Assembly: GCF_003073045.1 (NCBI RefSeq)
Contig: NC_037598.1
Span: 7,392,342 to 7,456,341 of the forward strand
Direction of reading: 5' to 3'
Origin: Pomacea canaliculata
Lineage: Eukaryota; Mollusca; Gastropoda; Architaenioglossa; Ampullariidae
Length of the DNA: 64,000 bases
Shown here: positions 11,001 to 23,779 of the stretch, one piece after another
Numbering within the stretch: the first letter of the stretch is position 1
Layout of the letters: each line of letters opens with the position of its first letter
Notes under the pieces: model-generated
What the model was told of the DNA's origin: nothing
Databases searched by the model: none
The model's input: only the letters and a program-made list of their open reading frames with translations
Position numbers and translations under genes: made by a program

Positions 11001-14000
11001 TGAATTATAATTTGTAATTGATTTGTGGCGATGAAAGGATATTTTGTTTTATTGTCACTAATGTAGTTTTTTTCTAATTCAGAAAACGTGGCTCTTGGAA
11101 AAAAAGCAAAGATGAGTTCAGTGTATACGGGCGGTAGTGGACACTCAGGCCCTGCCTGTCTGGCTGTCAACGGAAACAGGAGTCACGTGTTCGTCCCTCT
11201 TGAGGGTGATAAAACATCAAACTGTATACACACCAGCGAAAAAGATACAAGGAAACCTTTCTGGGAGGTGGATCTTAATGGAACATTCACAATCTCGGAT
11301 ATCACCATCTACTTCAGGGAAAAAAGTAAGTGAATGTGAAAGTCATTGTATTTCTTTATTTACTGTCACCTGTTGCTCCACAAAAATCTTTCACAGAGAC
11401 TGTAATGAGAATAATGTTTAGAAAGTTAACGTCTGCTCAAAACTGGATCGCTAGAATACAAACTGTAATAAAAAACTAAAGCTCACTAGACTGTGGAATA
11501 AATGATTGAATAGATGCTTCTAGACAATCGCCGTTTCTCTGTTTGCGTCTCTATTACAGTCAGTTGTTTGTGTATACTTATTATATTGTCTTTATTACAT
11601 TAATTGTTTGTGTATACTTATTATATTGTCTTTATTACAGTCAGTTGTTTGTCTATACTCATGTTGTCCACTCATGCTCTTTTTATAATGTGGATGTCGT
11701 TTTCTTTTTATTTTGTTTTGGTAATGTTCAAATGTTTTTACCTCCACAATCAACGCCTGGATGCCTTTTTTGTTATCTTCAAAACATTTAGTTTTGTTAC
11801 ATTTTAGACATTGCTTTGATTGATTTACTGATGTACAGTACAGTAGCTTTAGCACAGATAAATATTTACTTTCTGTAAAGTGTATGCGGTGGAAAATGCA
11901 AAAAGGTATATTTATAAACGCAAAAGGAATGACTTTATCTTGAATATTAAAATATTCAACGAAAACATTTTAATATCAGGATATACGACTGTAATATTGT
12001 TGAAAGTCAATGTAAATATTTTGCACTTAATATACAACTCACGTAAAATATAAAAACTCTACAGGTTTGATGATTTGGCATTGTTCTGTTATTAAAAACT
12101 GTCCCCAAACATGATTCGATCATCACTTTACTTACTTTAAAATCAGAGAGAGACTATTTGTGTATTTATGATTATCACAGAATAAAAAAATTACTGATCA
12201 TTCAAAATGTGAAATGCGACATCAGCTGACATTTGTTTTTAAACATTAAAAACTTTGTAAATTTTTGCAGGTATAAAGGCCCTATCAAACGCTATAATTG
12301 AAGTGAATAAAAGCAAGTGCTACACGTTCAAGAGAGATTATCCAAATCTAGTAACAAATATCAGCTGCACAAGGCCTCTAAGGGGACAAACAGTCAGGGT
12401 GAGCAAGTCAGAAGGAATGATGATTTTCTGCGAACTGGAAGTGTGGGGTGAGCTCGCACGATGCTATGTACTAATAGTTGACTTAACGGTCATGTATGTC
12501 AATGATCTGTCTAGCATCTTCTCAGCTCATTCATCTGTCATCCTCTCTGACAACCAGTACAGGTCACGGACTGTGGTGAGCTGAATAAAACAAAACTGAA
12601 CTGAGCAAGACTACACTAAGTTGAGTTGTCAAACTGAGCTGAAATGACTATAACAATGAATATGTTTCTTTCATACAAACAATATAAAATAATGCAAGAA
12701 CATTTATTTGAAGAACACCTTTCCCCCTTTTATTTTCACTGATTGTTTTATTCATACGTTAAATATATCTATCTTTCTTTCTCTCTATCATTTTTAAGTC
12801 CAATAAATCACAAGACTTTCTTCTTTCAAAGACTCTTACTAAGAATAGTAAATCGGTGACTAGATAAGGCGGACACACAACTAATGTGGATATTTGAAAC
12901 AATACCTAGACCCTAGAGTTAGTGACTGCTGTTCTTCGTTGTACATAAATTTCTGTCACGGGAGGACCAAACGGCTCGGTATATTTTAGGGCAGAGACAG
13001 AAAGACAAACGCACAAACTTGTAGACAAGGTATATTTTTCTTCGGATAAAAGTCTTCTCAGTTCACTCCTTTGACACATTTTTACTTAAATTCTAAGAAA
13101 ACTGTTCATATCCATTTTTTTATTACTGACAGTAGTTACCGGTCTTAATCAACAAACAATGTTTCATTTTCATAACCCAGTGTGTAGTTCTGGCCGTTAC
13201 GGACCATCGTGTGAACACACGTGCAGTGGACACTGCAGACACAAAGCCACTTGTGACAACTACTATGGGACCTGTCATGAAGGTAGATGTGAATGAGTGA
13301 GCCTGTGTGAGATAAATTTGTCAATTTATTAAAAAATAAAGAGGAAAAAAGACAAAAAAGATTAAAAACCCCAAACAAACAAATTAAACAATTCATTGTG
13401 TTACTTTCATCATTCTAAAGCATGTAGCACAATGTCGTGTGGTGTGAGTGTAAGTCTGTGTCACCCACGAAAGGCTTCTTAATCTTGCGAACAGATTTTG
13501 TTGACAAATGTTTGAGCTTGAAGAATATCTGATCCTAGTTGGATGATCTACTTGTTATTAAAGCCGACTTAGTAGCCTCACAGAAGAACCTCACACATGC
13601 GCACTAAGGTCTCTGAAGCTGTCTCTGTCACGTGACCGATTCTCGAGATACTTCAGACAGCTGGATACACTCTGGATAGACATTGGATAAATGCAAATCA
13701 ATGGCGTAAGGAAGACCAGAGCGATAAAAGGATGGATGATGTAAAAACTGATATATATAGTCATTTATATTTACAAAATGTGTTTACGTTTTTCTCTAGG
13801 ATGTGAGGACGGTTACTACGGTGATCTCTGTGATAAAACTTGCGAAAATTGTAAGAACATGAAGTGTGAACAAACATCTGGACGTTGTGTAGAGGGATGT
13901 CAAAGTGGATGGAGAGAGGAAGCGTGTGACCAAGGTAACATTTCCTTCCTGTCTTCTTTTTTCTCGCTTTCTTTATTTGCATTTATTTGACCGTTATATA

Positions 14001-17000
14001 GTCGTGATTGTAACACAATGCTGAGGAGCTCATGGCGCTGACAAAGTGTCCACACACCGATATACACAGTCACATACACATACACGACATTCAGTAAACT
14101 GCGTGATTTAGGTCTACTGCCAACAAAAGCAAATATAAACAGGTTCTTTCACAAAATAAAAACATCTCTGTTTTACATTACAGCCTGTGACTCGGGGACA
14201 TTCGGTCCTGACTGCAAAGGACAGTGTGGTGCATGTAAAAGTAAACCATGCGATAGATTCTCAGGCCGATGTGATGGAGGATGTGCAGCAGGATACACAT
14301 CGCCATACTGCAACACGAGTGAGTGAAATAAGACTGTATTCACTCAGTTCTTTAGAGTGAGAAATTCCATTGACAGAACCTTTAACAGTGTGAGAGTATT
14401 TAAAGTCTTTTTGTTTACAGTTTCTAACTGATCTACTTAAAGAAATACTATTAGTAAGTTGCAGCTCCACTATATATATATTAGCTTTAAGCAATTTTGA
14501 CCGATCTTCGACTCTTTCAAGTGCAGAACATGTAGAACTCGGCAATTTTAAAATATTTTGGGAAAGAGGATACTGCAAAAGACAGCAAGCGATTTTGATG
14601 ATTGTGAGTGTGAGTGTTAGAAACACTTTTCAAACAACAGTTTAAACTCATCTTCTTAAAGATGAGTTTTATTCATGTGTATTATTTTTGTCGCCAATTT
14701 ATAAAAAAATTTGAGGAGAAAATTGTGTGAGTGCACCTGCTGACTGGAATGTAGTAACACTTTTCCTTCATTGCATTGTCTTATTGACATCATATGATAT
14801 ATAACTAAACCATCTTCACTGCCATGTGCTTTTTGTGGTTTATTAGATAATGCGACTTGTGATTTATCATTTAAAAAATTTCAGTAGAATTTCAGCAACT
14901 GGAAGTACCCATCACTAACGAAAAATCTTGCGGGATTGCTGAAAATCTGTAAACCTGTTCTCAAAATAACCGTCACACTACTCGTATACTTTAAACCCCT
15001 ATTATTATTCACTTAGTTATGGATGAGAAGTACAAGCTTGGTATTAAATGAAAAGTCAAAACCGGTCAAATTTAAATGTAAATCTGTAAAATAGTATTTG
15101 ACAGTTATTTTGTCATTTTATGTTGATGGGTTACAAATGTATTCAATTTTTTTAAGCATGCACGAACTCAACGTACGGAGAGAACTGCGCTCAGACATGT
15201 GGACACTGCGCAGGCTCAGAACAGTGCAACGTCACTTCCGGTCACTGCAGGGAGTGTCAAGAAGGCCATGATCTTCCATTTTGTAAAAGTACGTTTTTAT
15301 CATGATAAAACTGATAAAACATTTCTGCTAAACGAAAATCATATTAACAGTAGAAGATAAAATCTTAATTAAGAAAGTTCTTAAAGACAGTGAGATTTAT
15401 TAGAAATACCATTGAGCCGCTGATGACAAAACTTCCCCATACATCTCCCCCAGAGCAGCCATTGTTATCTAGCTGCTATGTATAAAATTATAGAAAAAAT
15501 AACTTTCTGAAATTCTGTATTATGACAGCTTAATGGCTTTCTTCTGTGGTTTTCGCAAATAGTCCTGACTGATAGCTTATTGCTATGTTTATTACTGATT
15601 TCGTGTTATCCCAGCTTAGTGACATCTTACAACGAGCCTGGTACACAGTCTGTAAATAAATAACCGCTTAGTAAAGTGTGTACGAAGACTAGTTGTTTAC
15701 AGGCAGCAGTTCCGGCTCAGTTCTCTTCTCACCTTAAAATTTCTTACCTGCTTGTCGTTATAGGTGAGGGTGGAGGTAACAGCTTGGTAGTTGCTGGAGT
15801 CTCGGTTGTTGTTGTACTTTTGCTTCTTATTATTTTCATCATCATTTTCGTCGTTATCAGGTAAGTGAAAAGGATATTGATGCAATGACAAATGTTCTAG
15901 CTATTGTAAACAAATATTTCATGACATTGAATGTATATCTTATAAAGAGTAACAGGTAAAAATTAAATTCACTTTAGAGCTGGTTTGCATATAAGGGTGT
16001 AAGGTAGACGATGTTAAGCCAAGCTTTCAGTTTAGTCACTATCGGGTGGTTGACATTTGAGGTCTTGACAATAAGACTTGTCGTTTGTTCAGATCGAACT
16101 TAGCAAAGTCGACCTCAGACGGCTAAAAGAGAACACAAACTTGGATCTTGTTTGTTTTTCCTTCCATTTTTTTTTTTGACAGAAAAAAGCGCCGCTGGGC
16201 TAATCACTCTGACTTGATCAAAGGTCTGGAGAGAGATGAGAAGATAAATAAAGGTAAGTGATGGACAGCAAGGTCCCCTAAAGGTTCTAAAAATAGTACT
16301 TCCGAATGACATAAATGCATGGTGCATTTTTTTCTGTTTTAAAAATCTCAGGGCATAGCAGATCAGGTATTTGAGGAAGTTCACGGGAATTAATTCCTAT
16401 AGATGTCACTTAGGATACGTAGCACAGGTATATATCTATAGATAAAAGTGACAAGTGACAAGAGACAGAAAAGGAGATACTTTCTACCATCGTACACTCT
16501 TATACACAAAACATCTGCGAGGTCTAGATATCGCTTTATAACTTCGGAAACACGCTTTTCCTTGAGTCCCCCACGTTGCCCCATGGCATCCACTTACCCG
16601 AACTTCATTAGGCGTGGATACATACATAAATGTGAAGAACAGTTGGGAGAAATTCTCTGGGCACAGTCAAAATTTACATTCACGTCTGTATAGTAAGCGA
16701 CAGTCAGCACACGTCTAAGCAGGTAGTAATGATAATTGAGTATCTCGATTTGCGGATTCTGCTACAGGTCAAGGCGACAATTTCTACATAAACATGAAGA
16801 ACCTCAATCAAGAGACGTGTAGCAAAAGTTCTCAGAATGGTTTGGTCACAGAAGACGAGCTGGACATAGAGGAAGCACCGGGAGCCGACGAAAGTGACGT
16901 CTACACCAACGATGAAAGTATCTACGCCACCTTCCAAAAGTCCAGTCCAAAGCTCGACAGCCTGCAGCTCCATCTGGTGGACATTGTAGCCTCTGGACAG

Positions 17001-20000
17001 CTTCCACTTAAGTTCAAGGTTGAGTATTTGTTTGCTGATTGTCGAAACCTCTCTTTCTCAGAGTGAAAGGACATTTTCTCCAATACGGTTTAATTTACAA
17101 TTAATTTCCGAGGTACGTTTCCTAAACAAGCCGGGTAACAAGAAGGGGTTAAAATTATAACTTACAGACACGTATCTTACTACATTCTTTCCCACCGACC
17201 TGTCGGGAGGAAAAAACTCACAGATATAATCGCAATCTTGGAGATTCCACCAATCTCTGCCTCAATCTGGAAAAACACCTGGTTTTTTTACACGCGTGCT
17301 GAGCACCTCTCACTCTCCTCCCCACTAACCTGAATATTTTATCTTGTTGGTCTGGTGTTTACTTGCCTGACATGAATCCAACTTTCTGTGGACCTGTCTG
17401 TAGGAGCTTCCCAAGGGACTGACAGCGGGCCACGAGGCAGCGAAACTCAAGATCAACTCGAAAAAAAACCGATATGCTTCTATACTGCCTTGTAAGTGTT
17501 GTACAGAATGATAGTATACTCTACATACTTTTGACTGACTTATAGAACATCAACTCTATTGAAATATATTCTATTTTACCTCTAAGATATACACTATGTT
17601 CTGAAATAATCTGACATTAGTACATTGTCACGTCCTCTGATAGTATATTGTAGCTTAGGGACTTTATGTCAATACCAGACATAAAAAACTTGTCAAAGTA
17701 AATTTTTTTTTGCAACCCGAAATTTTGATTGAACATGATTCAAAATGTCACAGTGTATTAGTCGAATCCAAACTCCATTTCACTTACTTTTCTCTTTAAG
17801 TTACATCAGAGAAACTTGCATTAGTGTGGTTGGAATTCTTCTCCGCTGAGTGCTGTGGCTCAGATATGCCCACGAAAACTGACAAATAAATTAATTTACA
17901 GTAAAATAATAATTTGTCTGTATTTTAAACTTCTCTAACTGGATCAGAAGTTTAAATAAAGCTGAGACGTTTCTTGAAATCATTCTTTAGCTAAGGCTAT
18001 TTAATAATGCTTGAAGACCTTTATTTAGCTCTGAATATTTTCTAAATATTTGAGTAGTTTCAGCTTGTTTAGATGAGGAGCCATATTACTGGGTTTTTTT
18101 TTTCCAAATAGATGATGACAACAGGGTGGTGCTACAAGACGGTTTGACAGAAGGGGAAGCAACTGATTACATCAACGCAAGTTACATCTCGGTCAGTCCC
18201 AGATATTTCAGTTACATTATTAAGACGATTCAACAAATGACCAATTATGTAGTAATACCTTAATATAAGTGGTATCATGAAAATAAAGATAGTAAGACTT
18301 ATGTGAATAGTTTTATGATGATACTTATGGGATGATTAATTAGTGAAAGTTGTGTAAACTTCAGAATAATGTAATTAATTAGACAAGTGTATAGTAAAAT
18401 TAAGGGATGATTTTAAAGTACATATAAATTAGCAAAGTGAATCCCAAAATTCGTGTCAAAAACTAATATCGTATCTTACAGGGTTTTGAACACAGCAAAC
18501 GGTACATCGCTTCACAAGGTATGCAGAGGGCATGGTAGTACTGCACTTTATCTGTGTGTGTGTGTGTGTGTAAACATATTCTATCTTTTACTTACTCGTC
18601 CTTAATAACAATAACAACAACAAAGTATTTATATAGAGCATTGCCCCTACATGGCAGCCGGCCTACTGCACCAGAACAAACAAGCAAAACCAGAAACTGC
18701 CTGAGGTCTAGACAGGAGCAAGGATTTATCTCCCCTGATGCGTGAATCAATTCCGGCCAAGAATTCTTGTTATGACACATCCTTTCTAAATATTCTTATT
18801 TTCACTGCCTTAAAGTATTTTTCTTTGAGAGAAATAAAAATTGTTTATAGCATTTTGCTGATATTATTACGGACTTCCGCAGGGCCACGGGACACTACTG
18901 TTGGTGACTTCTGGCGAATGGTGTGGCAGGAGAAAATAACTCAGATTGTTATGCTGACGAATACTATCGAGAGAGGACAGGTGTGTATAGTTTGTGTGTG
19001 TGCGTTCTTGTTTCATGCATGTGCGAGCGTGTGTATGAGTACCTGTATATGTCTGTGGTTATGTGTGTATATCTGCACTCATTAATATGTATGTAAGTAC
19101 ACCTGCAAGAAGCTTAAAGAGAAACTATGAACAATGCCACATTCAAGTTTTTTTTGATGCTTAAAATCATGGTATGATTAAAAAATTGAAATATTTTGTT
19201 TTCACGCCACGAGTAATTTTTTTATTTAATAGAAGTAAGTCCGCGATGCTGCTTTTCTGTAGATATCGCACTATGGTTGACTTAAGAATGAGTCCCAGAA
19301 CTGATGCTAAAACATTAACAGAGTTATCGAAACTGATAAAAAGCAGTTGCTGGTATATTTTTTCACGTGGTTGTGACGATAGATGAAGTGCTTGGAGTAC
19401 TGGCCTGCCCAGGACAAGACAGTGACGCACGGTCCGGTGACAGTGACGGGTGTGAACGTCCAGCGTAGAGCCAACTTCTTAGTCAGGACCTTTGCCCTCC
19501 GGACACATCACGTGAGTGTCGGATACGGGATGGAGGAAAGGGGTGTCTGTGTGCCTATGTACCCTACGTCACTTAATACGCATGAGTGTAACTCAGTGCT
19601 CCACCCAGACCGTTTTATCCAGTTAAGAACGATTTTTTTAAACGTACCTTTATTTTCTTTATTTCTTGTGTATTACAGGACTAATAATAATAAAAATAAT
19701 AATAATAAAAAAAAAAATAATAATAATAATATAATAATAATAATAATAATAATGCGCCTTACAGACAGGGGAAGGCAGGGAGTGAGGTTCTGTGGTAGAG
19801 ACGGACATGACAATCAAGCAGAACATATGAACACTCACGTGCACATATAACAATGGCGTGCAAAGACTGTATCATCTGTCGCAATGTTCTCAGAGCAAGG
19901 TGCCACGAGAGGTGGAGCAGTACCACTACCTGGCCTGGCCGGACCACGGGGTCCCCACCACCTCCTCCCTCCTCAACTTCTGGCGCTTTGCCAAGTCACG

Positions 20001-23000
20001 TGCCCCCCGCCAGTCACCGCCACCTGTACTCGTGCACTGCGCGTGAGACTTGCACCTTTTATACTTTATGCAGTAACAGTGAACAGCAATACACATTATT
20101 ACTCAGCGCCATTAGAATTGTTCCATTCTGTAAATATAAGATTTTACTATCGCTTTAGATTGTCTTTATTTATACAACACAAACAAAATATTGGCCCCAA
20201 GACAGACTCCTCCAGTTAGGCTGGCCAAAAGGTGCATTTTATATTTTTCATACTCAAATACAATTTTCTACTTTTAAAAGCGCTGGTGTCGGAAGAACTG
20301 GAACCTACATTGGCCTTGACATTGCGTTTGATCAAGCCTCAGCCACAGGAAGTGTGGACGTGTTCGACGTCGTAATGCGCATGCGCCAAGAACGGTGCAT
20401 CATGGTCCAGGCAGCGGTATGTACAACGTTGTCTACTTGATTGCTAGTTATCGTATTTGTATCACACACTCGTGCATGAGCCCTCGACATCAACAAACAA
20501 GCATCAGTCACCTGGAAATGTCGCACGCGCATCTCACCGTCTTGTTTTTCAAACAGGATCAGTTTGTCTTCCTGCACAAAGCAGTCCTGGAGGCATACAC
20601 TGGTCGAAACACGACAATCCCCTCTGAAGGATTCGAGGCTGTATTCCGGAAAGAAATCTCTGCTCATAAACAGGACCAGAAAATCGACAAGGAGTTTGAA
20701 GTAACGTAAACATTACTGACAAAAATATTTCCTTCTACTACCTGCCACATTGATTGGATATCATTCTATTTTGATTGATACCGTTTCTAGTTTTTAGACT
20801 ATAATTGTGATATCTTGTTGTGATGTACTTTTTATTTCATGCAGTAAATCTGTTAATTAATAATGACATTGGCTATTATTCATTAGAATGAAACTTGTTT
20901 ACAGACGGTAAGGCAAATGAATTCTCTGACACCCAAGCCTACCCAAACGACAGCTGAACGTCCAGAAAATATTTCCAAGATCAGAAACTCTTCCGCTCTA
21001 CCAGGTAATACTTTACAGATGAGGGTGAACTTTAACGAACGATGTATTTGTTTGCTGATAAATTCTAACCTTTGACATTTTATGCTGTATTTTTTTATAG
21101 TTCAATAGAATTTTGTTATGTTTTATTTCTTTTGTCTCTCACCTTATTTTAACGCAAGTTTTAAACATTTCTTGCAATAAAGTATCAAGTGAAGTTGCAA
21201 GTTTTGAAAGAGTTTAAAAGGTTGATAATATTTTATGTGAAACATTGCAATTAAATGTTAATAAAGCAGTCTCGCTTGTAATGTTTCGGGTTGATACAGA
21301 TAATCTGAAGCCTAGTAAATATTTTCACTGAATATATAAATTTCTAAAGGCTCTTCTTAAAAACAACAAAACATACTTTGTCAACTTTATGTGGGGAGGT
21401 CACAGGAAACAACCTGTATTGAGGCGAAGGTTAAGGACAATTCAGCCAATACATTTCTAAAATATTTACTAATACAATGGAACTTAGAGAACTTATGATT
21501 TTTACTCTTCCACACTTTAACCACAAAAAGCCTTAAAGAAGATTCATCCATTTTCAGTAGAAACAAAGTTTGTTATGCTATAGAATTGTTATGCCTGAAT
21601 TGTGTTTTCCCAGTAATGACAAACAAGGTTTTGTCCTTACAGGTGATAAGCATCTGGTGTTACTTAAGCCTGATGTTTCTGGTCAAAGTCAGTTCATCAA
21701 TGCGGTTTTTATGTCGGTAAGATAAAGATATTTATGCATCTTTATTGTTTGAATTAATTTTTTCAGTTTCTTGCTCTTTCTTCCCTTCAGCATAGTTCTT
21801 TCAATAACAAATATTATTATCTATTAACTGGCTACATTTTTCACTACAACCACGATGTCATAATTTATGAAATTAATGAGGGTATACCTGTGTTTTATCA
21901 TCCTTCCTACTATCAATCTATCTGTTACTTATAAATATATATATACATATGACAAAATGGGAGATATATATATATCCTCTGTCCATAGACGTATCGCGAG
22001 CATCAAGGCAGCATCGTGACGCAACTTCCTCTGCCAGACACTCTGGCGGAGTTCTGGACCCTTGTAGAGGAGCAGGATGTTAGAACCATTGTGTCGCTGG
22101 GTTCTCAGAAAGACTCAGACAAAGTCAAGGTAAGAGAGTCTGTGCCGGAGTTCATCCTACTGACTGTCATGATTTGTTATGAGATTTATGTCAACAACAC
22201 TGACATTGCTGTGTCTGCTAAGAATTGTTTAAAATTATTAAGCCATTGTTAGATTCATTTGTGTAAAAAACATGTGGCTTTCTTCTTGTTAGAATACATT
22301 TCCTGCTTTTTCAGGACTTTTGCCAGTTCTGGCCGCTGACTGAAAAGAGGGAACTAAAGGCAGGTGCATTTGTCATCAAGACCACATCAACGTCCCAGCT
22401 AGGCCGCCATCTGACGGCATACAAGCTGACTGTGGACAAGAAGGTGGCCTCGATAATTAGTTACATAATAAATTTTGATATCAGTTTATTCTTATCTTCA
22501 TATGCTCATTCTTTATCTACTATAATGTGTTTGTTTAGTATTTGTTTGTTGTAAATTTCATTGAAATTATTTTGTTTTGAGTTCAGTCCACATTATCTGT
22601 CTAGGGCCAGTCAAAAGCGGGTAACGTGTGTCTGCTGCGGTACGAGGGTTGGGAGGACGAGGTACCAGCTGACATGTCCGACCTGCTGGCACTCGTTGAC
22701 CACCTGGACGCCGAGCGATTGAAGGAGAAAGAAACCAGACCCGTGATCATCCAGTGCACGTGCGTGTCTATCGTATTTTCAGTTATGGGGTTTGATGTTT
22801 TAGTACAGGTGTGAAAAAAGTGTCCTCTTTTGTCGGTACCATAGTCAGACATCGATGTTTATTATTTATGGTTCTTATTTATATTAGTAATAAAGGGCTA
22901 GGGCAGGTGAATAAAGAGCGCCATACCCTAAAGACCGTAGGGGAAGTGAACGTAACTGGCTCACCATGTCTAGGGCTAAAACGTGTTGAAGGCGGGACCT

Positions 23001-23779
23001 TTACCTTTTATGATAAACCAGGTACGAATTTTTCGCAGGCTCCTAGGTGGAAAGAGATTTTTCTTGTCAAAAGGTGGAGCCGACCTCGGCACACCAATCT
23101 TCTAATTACACAACAAACTTCACTGACAACCAGACCTGAGGAAACATAGCAATGTGTGCATGCGAGGATGTAAAGTGAATGAAGCTTTTGATGAGGTTCG
23201 ATAGAGATAACAATCGGTTTGCACATGAAATGTATTTGAACAGATAACGGCTCACTTTAACTTTGCTGTGGTCACTCTCTACCAGAGACGGCGTGACAAG
23301 GAGCGGCCTGTTCTGTGCCGTGTGTGACGTCATAAGTCGCGTGACCTATGACAAGGAAGTGGACGTGTACATAACGGTCAGGACTGTCCAAGACGTTATA
23401 CCCCAGGCAGTGACGTCAGTGGTAAGCAGTTTGATGTTCACGTTCAGACTTTTAAGTAAATATGCTGAATAGAAATTAAATTTTGAAGTAAAATCAATAA
23501 TTAGGATGAAAATAAATTAAATCGACAACAAATTACAAAAGTTCATTTTAGAGTGAACTGTGCCTCGTGGATTTTTTTTTTAAACAATTTAAAATTGTTG
23601 TGCACGGCAATCGTTGTGTCCTACTGCAATATTTGCATACAATTAAGAAAGTAAGTTGTTAATAATAGAATGTCTTTACATCATTTGATGTGTTTTCCTA
23701 TGTGCAGGTTCAGTACAGTTTTGTTACGAGCTGTGCAGCGCAGAATCTCCGACCTCAGTGTTACGCCAACACCGGTTAA
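8030..23779 (+). CDS. Receptor-type tyrosine phosphatase with F-lectin and EGF ectodomain
   Basis: Twenty-five exons, all GT-AG with matching phases, give 1022 codons plus stop: 8030-8087, 11083-11325, 12271-12447, 13181-13282, 13800-13934, 14184-14318, 15157-15288, 15764-15860, 16183-16253, 16768-17018, 17404-17491, 18112-18191, 18482-18518, 18883-18980, 19383-19511, 19894-20042, 20281-20416, 20557-20700, 20905-21004, 21643-21716, 21989-22129, 22315-22443, 22605-22759, 23286-23421, 23708-23779. Order of domains: signal peptide (about 1-19), FTP lectin-like domain (about 20-160), four EGF modules (about 161-327), transmembrane helix (about 334-358), PTP domain D1 (about 450-754; D628 of WPD, Cys660), linker, altered D2 (about 790-1010; Cys953). 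It should remove phosphate from tyrosines on cytoplasmic targets under control of an extracellular ligand; the ligand is unknown. The weakest junction is the donor at 22444 (GTGGCC). The start at 8030 was chosen for its signal peptide ([19 protein letters not shown]). Confidence 0.93.
9786..10170 (-). mobile_element. LINE reverse transcriptase fragment in intron 1
   Basis: Minus-strand reading gives [20 protein letters not shown], then (after frame breaks) [13 protein letters not shown], and [20 protein letters not shown]. This resembles the N-terminal part of a non-LTR reverse transcriptase: ERWTEYCSELY, then SPGxDNIPAELLK, then IWKTKQWPxEWxQSLVIPLPKKG. It is short, with stops and shifts, so it is dead. 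The flanking 9600-9785 sequence may be part of the same insertion but is not recognisable. Confidence 0.6.
10565..10735 (-). mobile_element. Possible tRNA-derived SINE
   Basis: On the minus strand GGGTTCGATCCCCGTG is a very good Pol III B box, preceded by a tRNA-like head and followed by an A/T-rich tail. No clear target duplication was found. It could also be a degraded tRNA pseudogene. Confidence 0.45.
11083..12447 (+). other. F-lectin-like (FTP) domain exons 2-3 of the phosphatase gene
   Basis: Exon 2 carries [43 protein letters not shown] and [10 protein letters not shown]. Exon 3 (12271-12447) closes the fold with KCYTF, NISCTRP and [11 protein letters not shown]. This is the FTP/F5-8-type lectin layout. 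Known F-type lectins bind fucose through a His and an RxDx4R/K motif after the last strand of the first half; here that place reads YFREKSIKALSN, without RxD or the usual double Cys, so classical fucose binding is doubtful. The intervening intron (11326-12270) holds a 40-bp tandem repeat. Confidence 0.88.
11551..11665. repeat. 40-bp tandem repeat, about 2.5 copies
   Basis: A 40-bp T-rich unit containing TTGTTTGTGTATACTTATTA begins near 11563 and again near 11603, with a partial third copy near 11644. It lies in intron 2 of the phosphatase gene. Confidence 0.85.
13181..15288 (+). other. Four MEGF-type EGF exons (4-7) of the phosphatase gene
   Basis: Exons 13181-13282, 13800-13934, 14184-14318 and 15157-15288 are each phase 1 in and out with lengths divisible by three. 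Each encodes a cysteine-rich module such as [36 protein letters not shown] and [19 protein letters not shown], the compact EGF type of MEGF10/11 and scavenger receptors. Symmetric phase-1 exons can be duplicated or shuffled without breaking the frame, which fits the related stray EGF exon at 3077-3214. Confidence 0.9.
15764..15860 (+). other. Transmembrane exon (8) of the phosphatase gene
   Basis: Gly-rich lead-in (EGGGNS) followed by about 25 hydrophobic residues ([20 protein letters not shown] and onward) and then Arg. The next exon opens with RKKRRW, a basic stop-transfer signal, so the topology is type I with the phosphatase domains inside. Confidence 0.95.
16768..20700 (+). other. Catalytic PTP domain D1 (exons 10-18)
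   Basis: Classical tyrosine phosphatase motifs appear in order: [17 protein letters not shown] then KNRYASILP (phosphotyrosine loop), [31 protein letters not shown] (general acid Asp628), VHCAAGVGRTG (nucleophile Cys660 and P-loop Arg split across exons 16/17), and CIMVQAADQFVFLH (Q loop). All catalytic residues expected for an active enzyme are present. The intron between exons 15 and 16 carries an AAT-rich microsatellite. Confidence 0.93.
19681..19753. repeat. (AAT)n microsatellite
   Basis: Imperfect AAT/A-rich tract within the intron between phosphatase exons 15 and 16. Confidence 0.9.
20905..23779 (+). other. Altered second PTP domain D2 (exons 19-25)
   Basis: Exons 19-25 keep the phosphatase fold ([41 protein letters not shown]) but the KNRY loop is absent, the WPD loop reads GWEDEVP, and the P-loop reads QCTDGVTRSG: Cys953 and the Arg remain while His is Gln and Ala is Asp. 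In known receptor phosphatases such a membrane-distal domain is usually a weak or inactive regulatory domain. The open frame ends VQYSFVTS...CYANTG then TAA at 23777-23779. Confidence 0.88.

Larger units (their letters stand above)
8088..11082. other. Intron 1 of phosphatase gene, with transposon debris
   Basis: Three-kilobase first intron. It contains a minus-strand LINE fragment (about 9786-10170) and a probable SINE (about 10565-10735); the rest is unassigned AT-rich sequence. Confidence 0.8.

Noticed and set aside
18595..18790. Possible SINE in the intron between phosphatase exons 13 and 14
   Set aside because: Only a TATTTATATAGAGC-like end is suggestive; no tRNA head or target duplication.
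19659..19853. Minus-strand ORF with long Tyr and Ile runs
   Set aside because: It is a translation of the AAT microsatellite.
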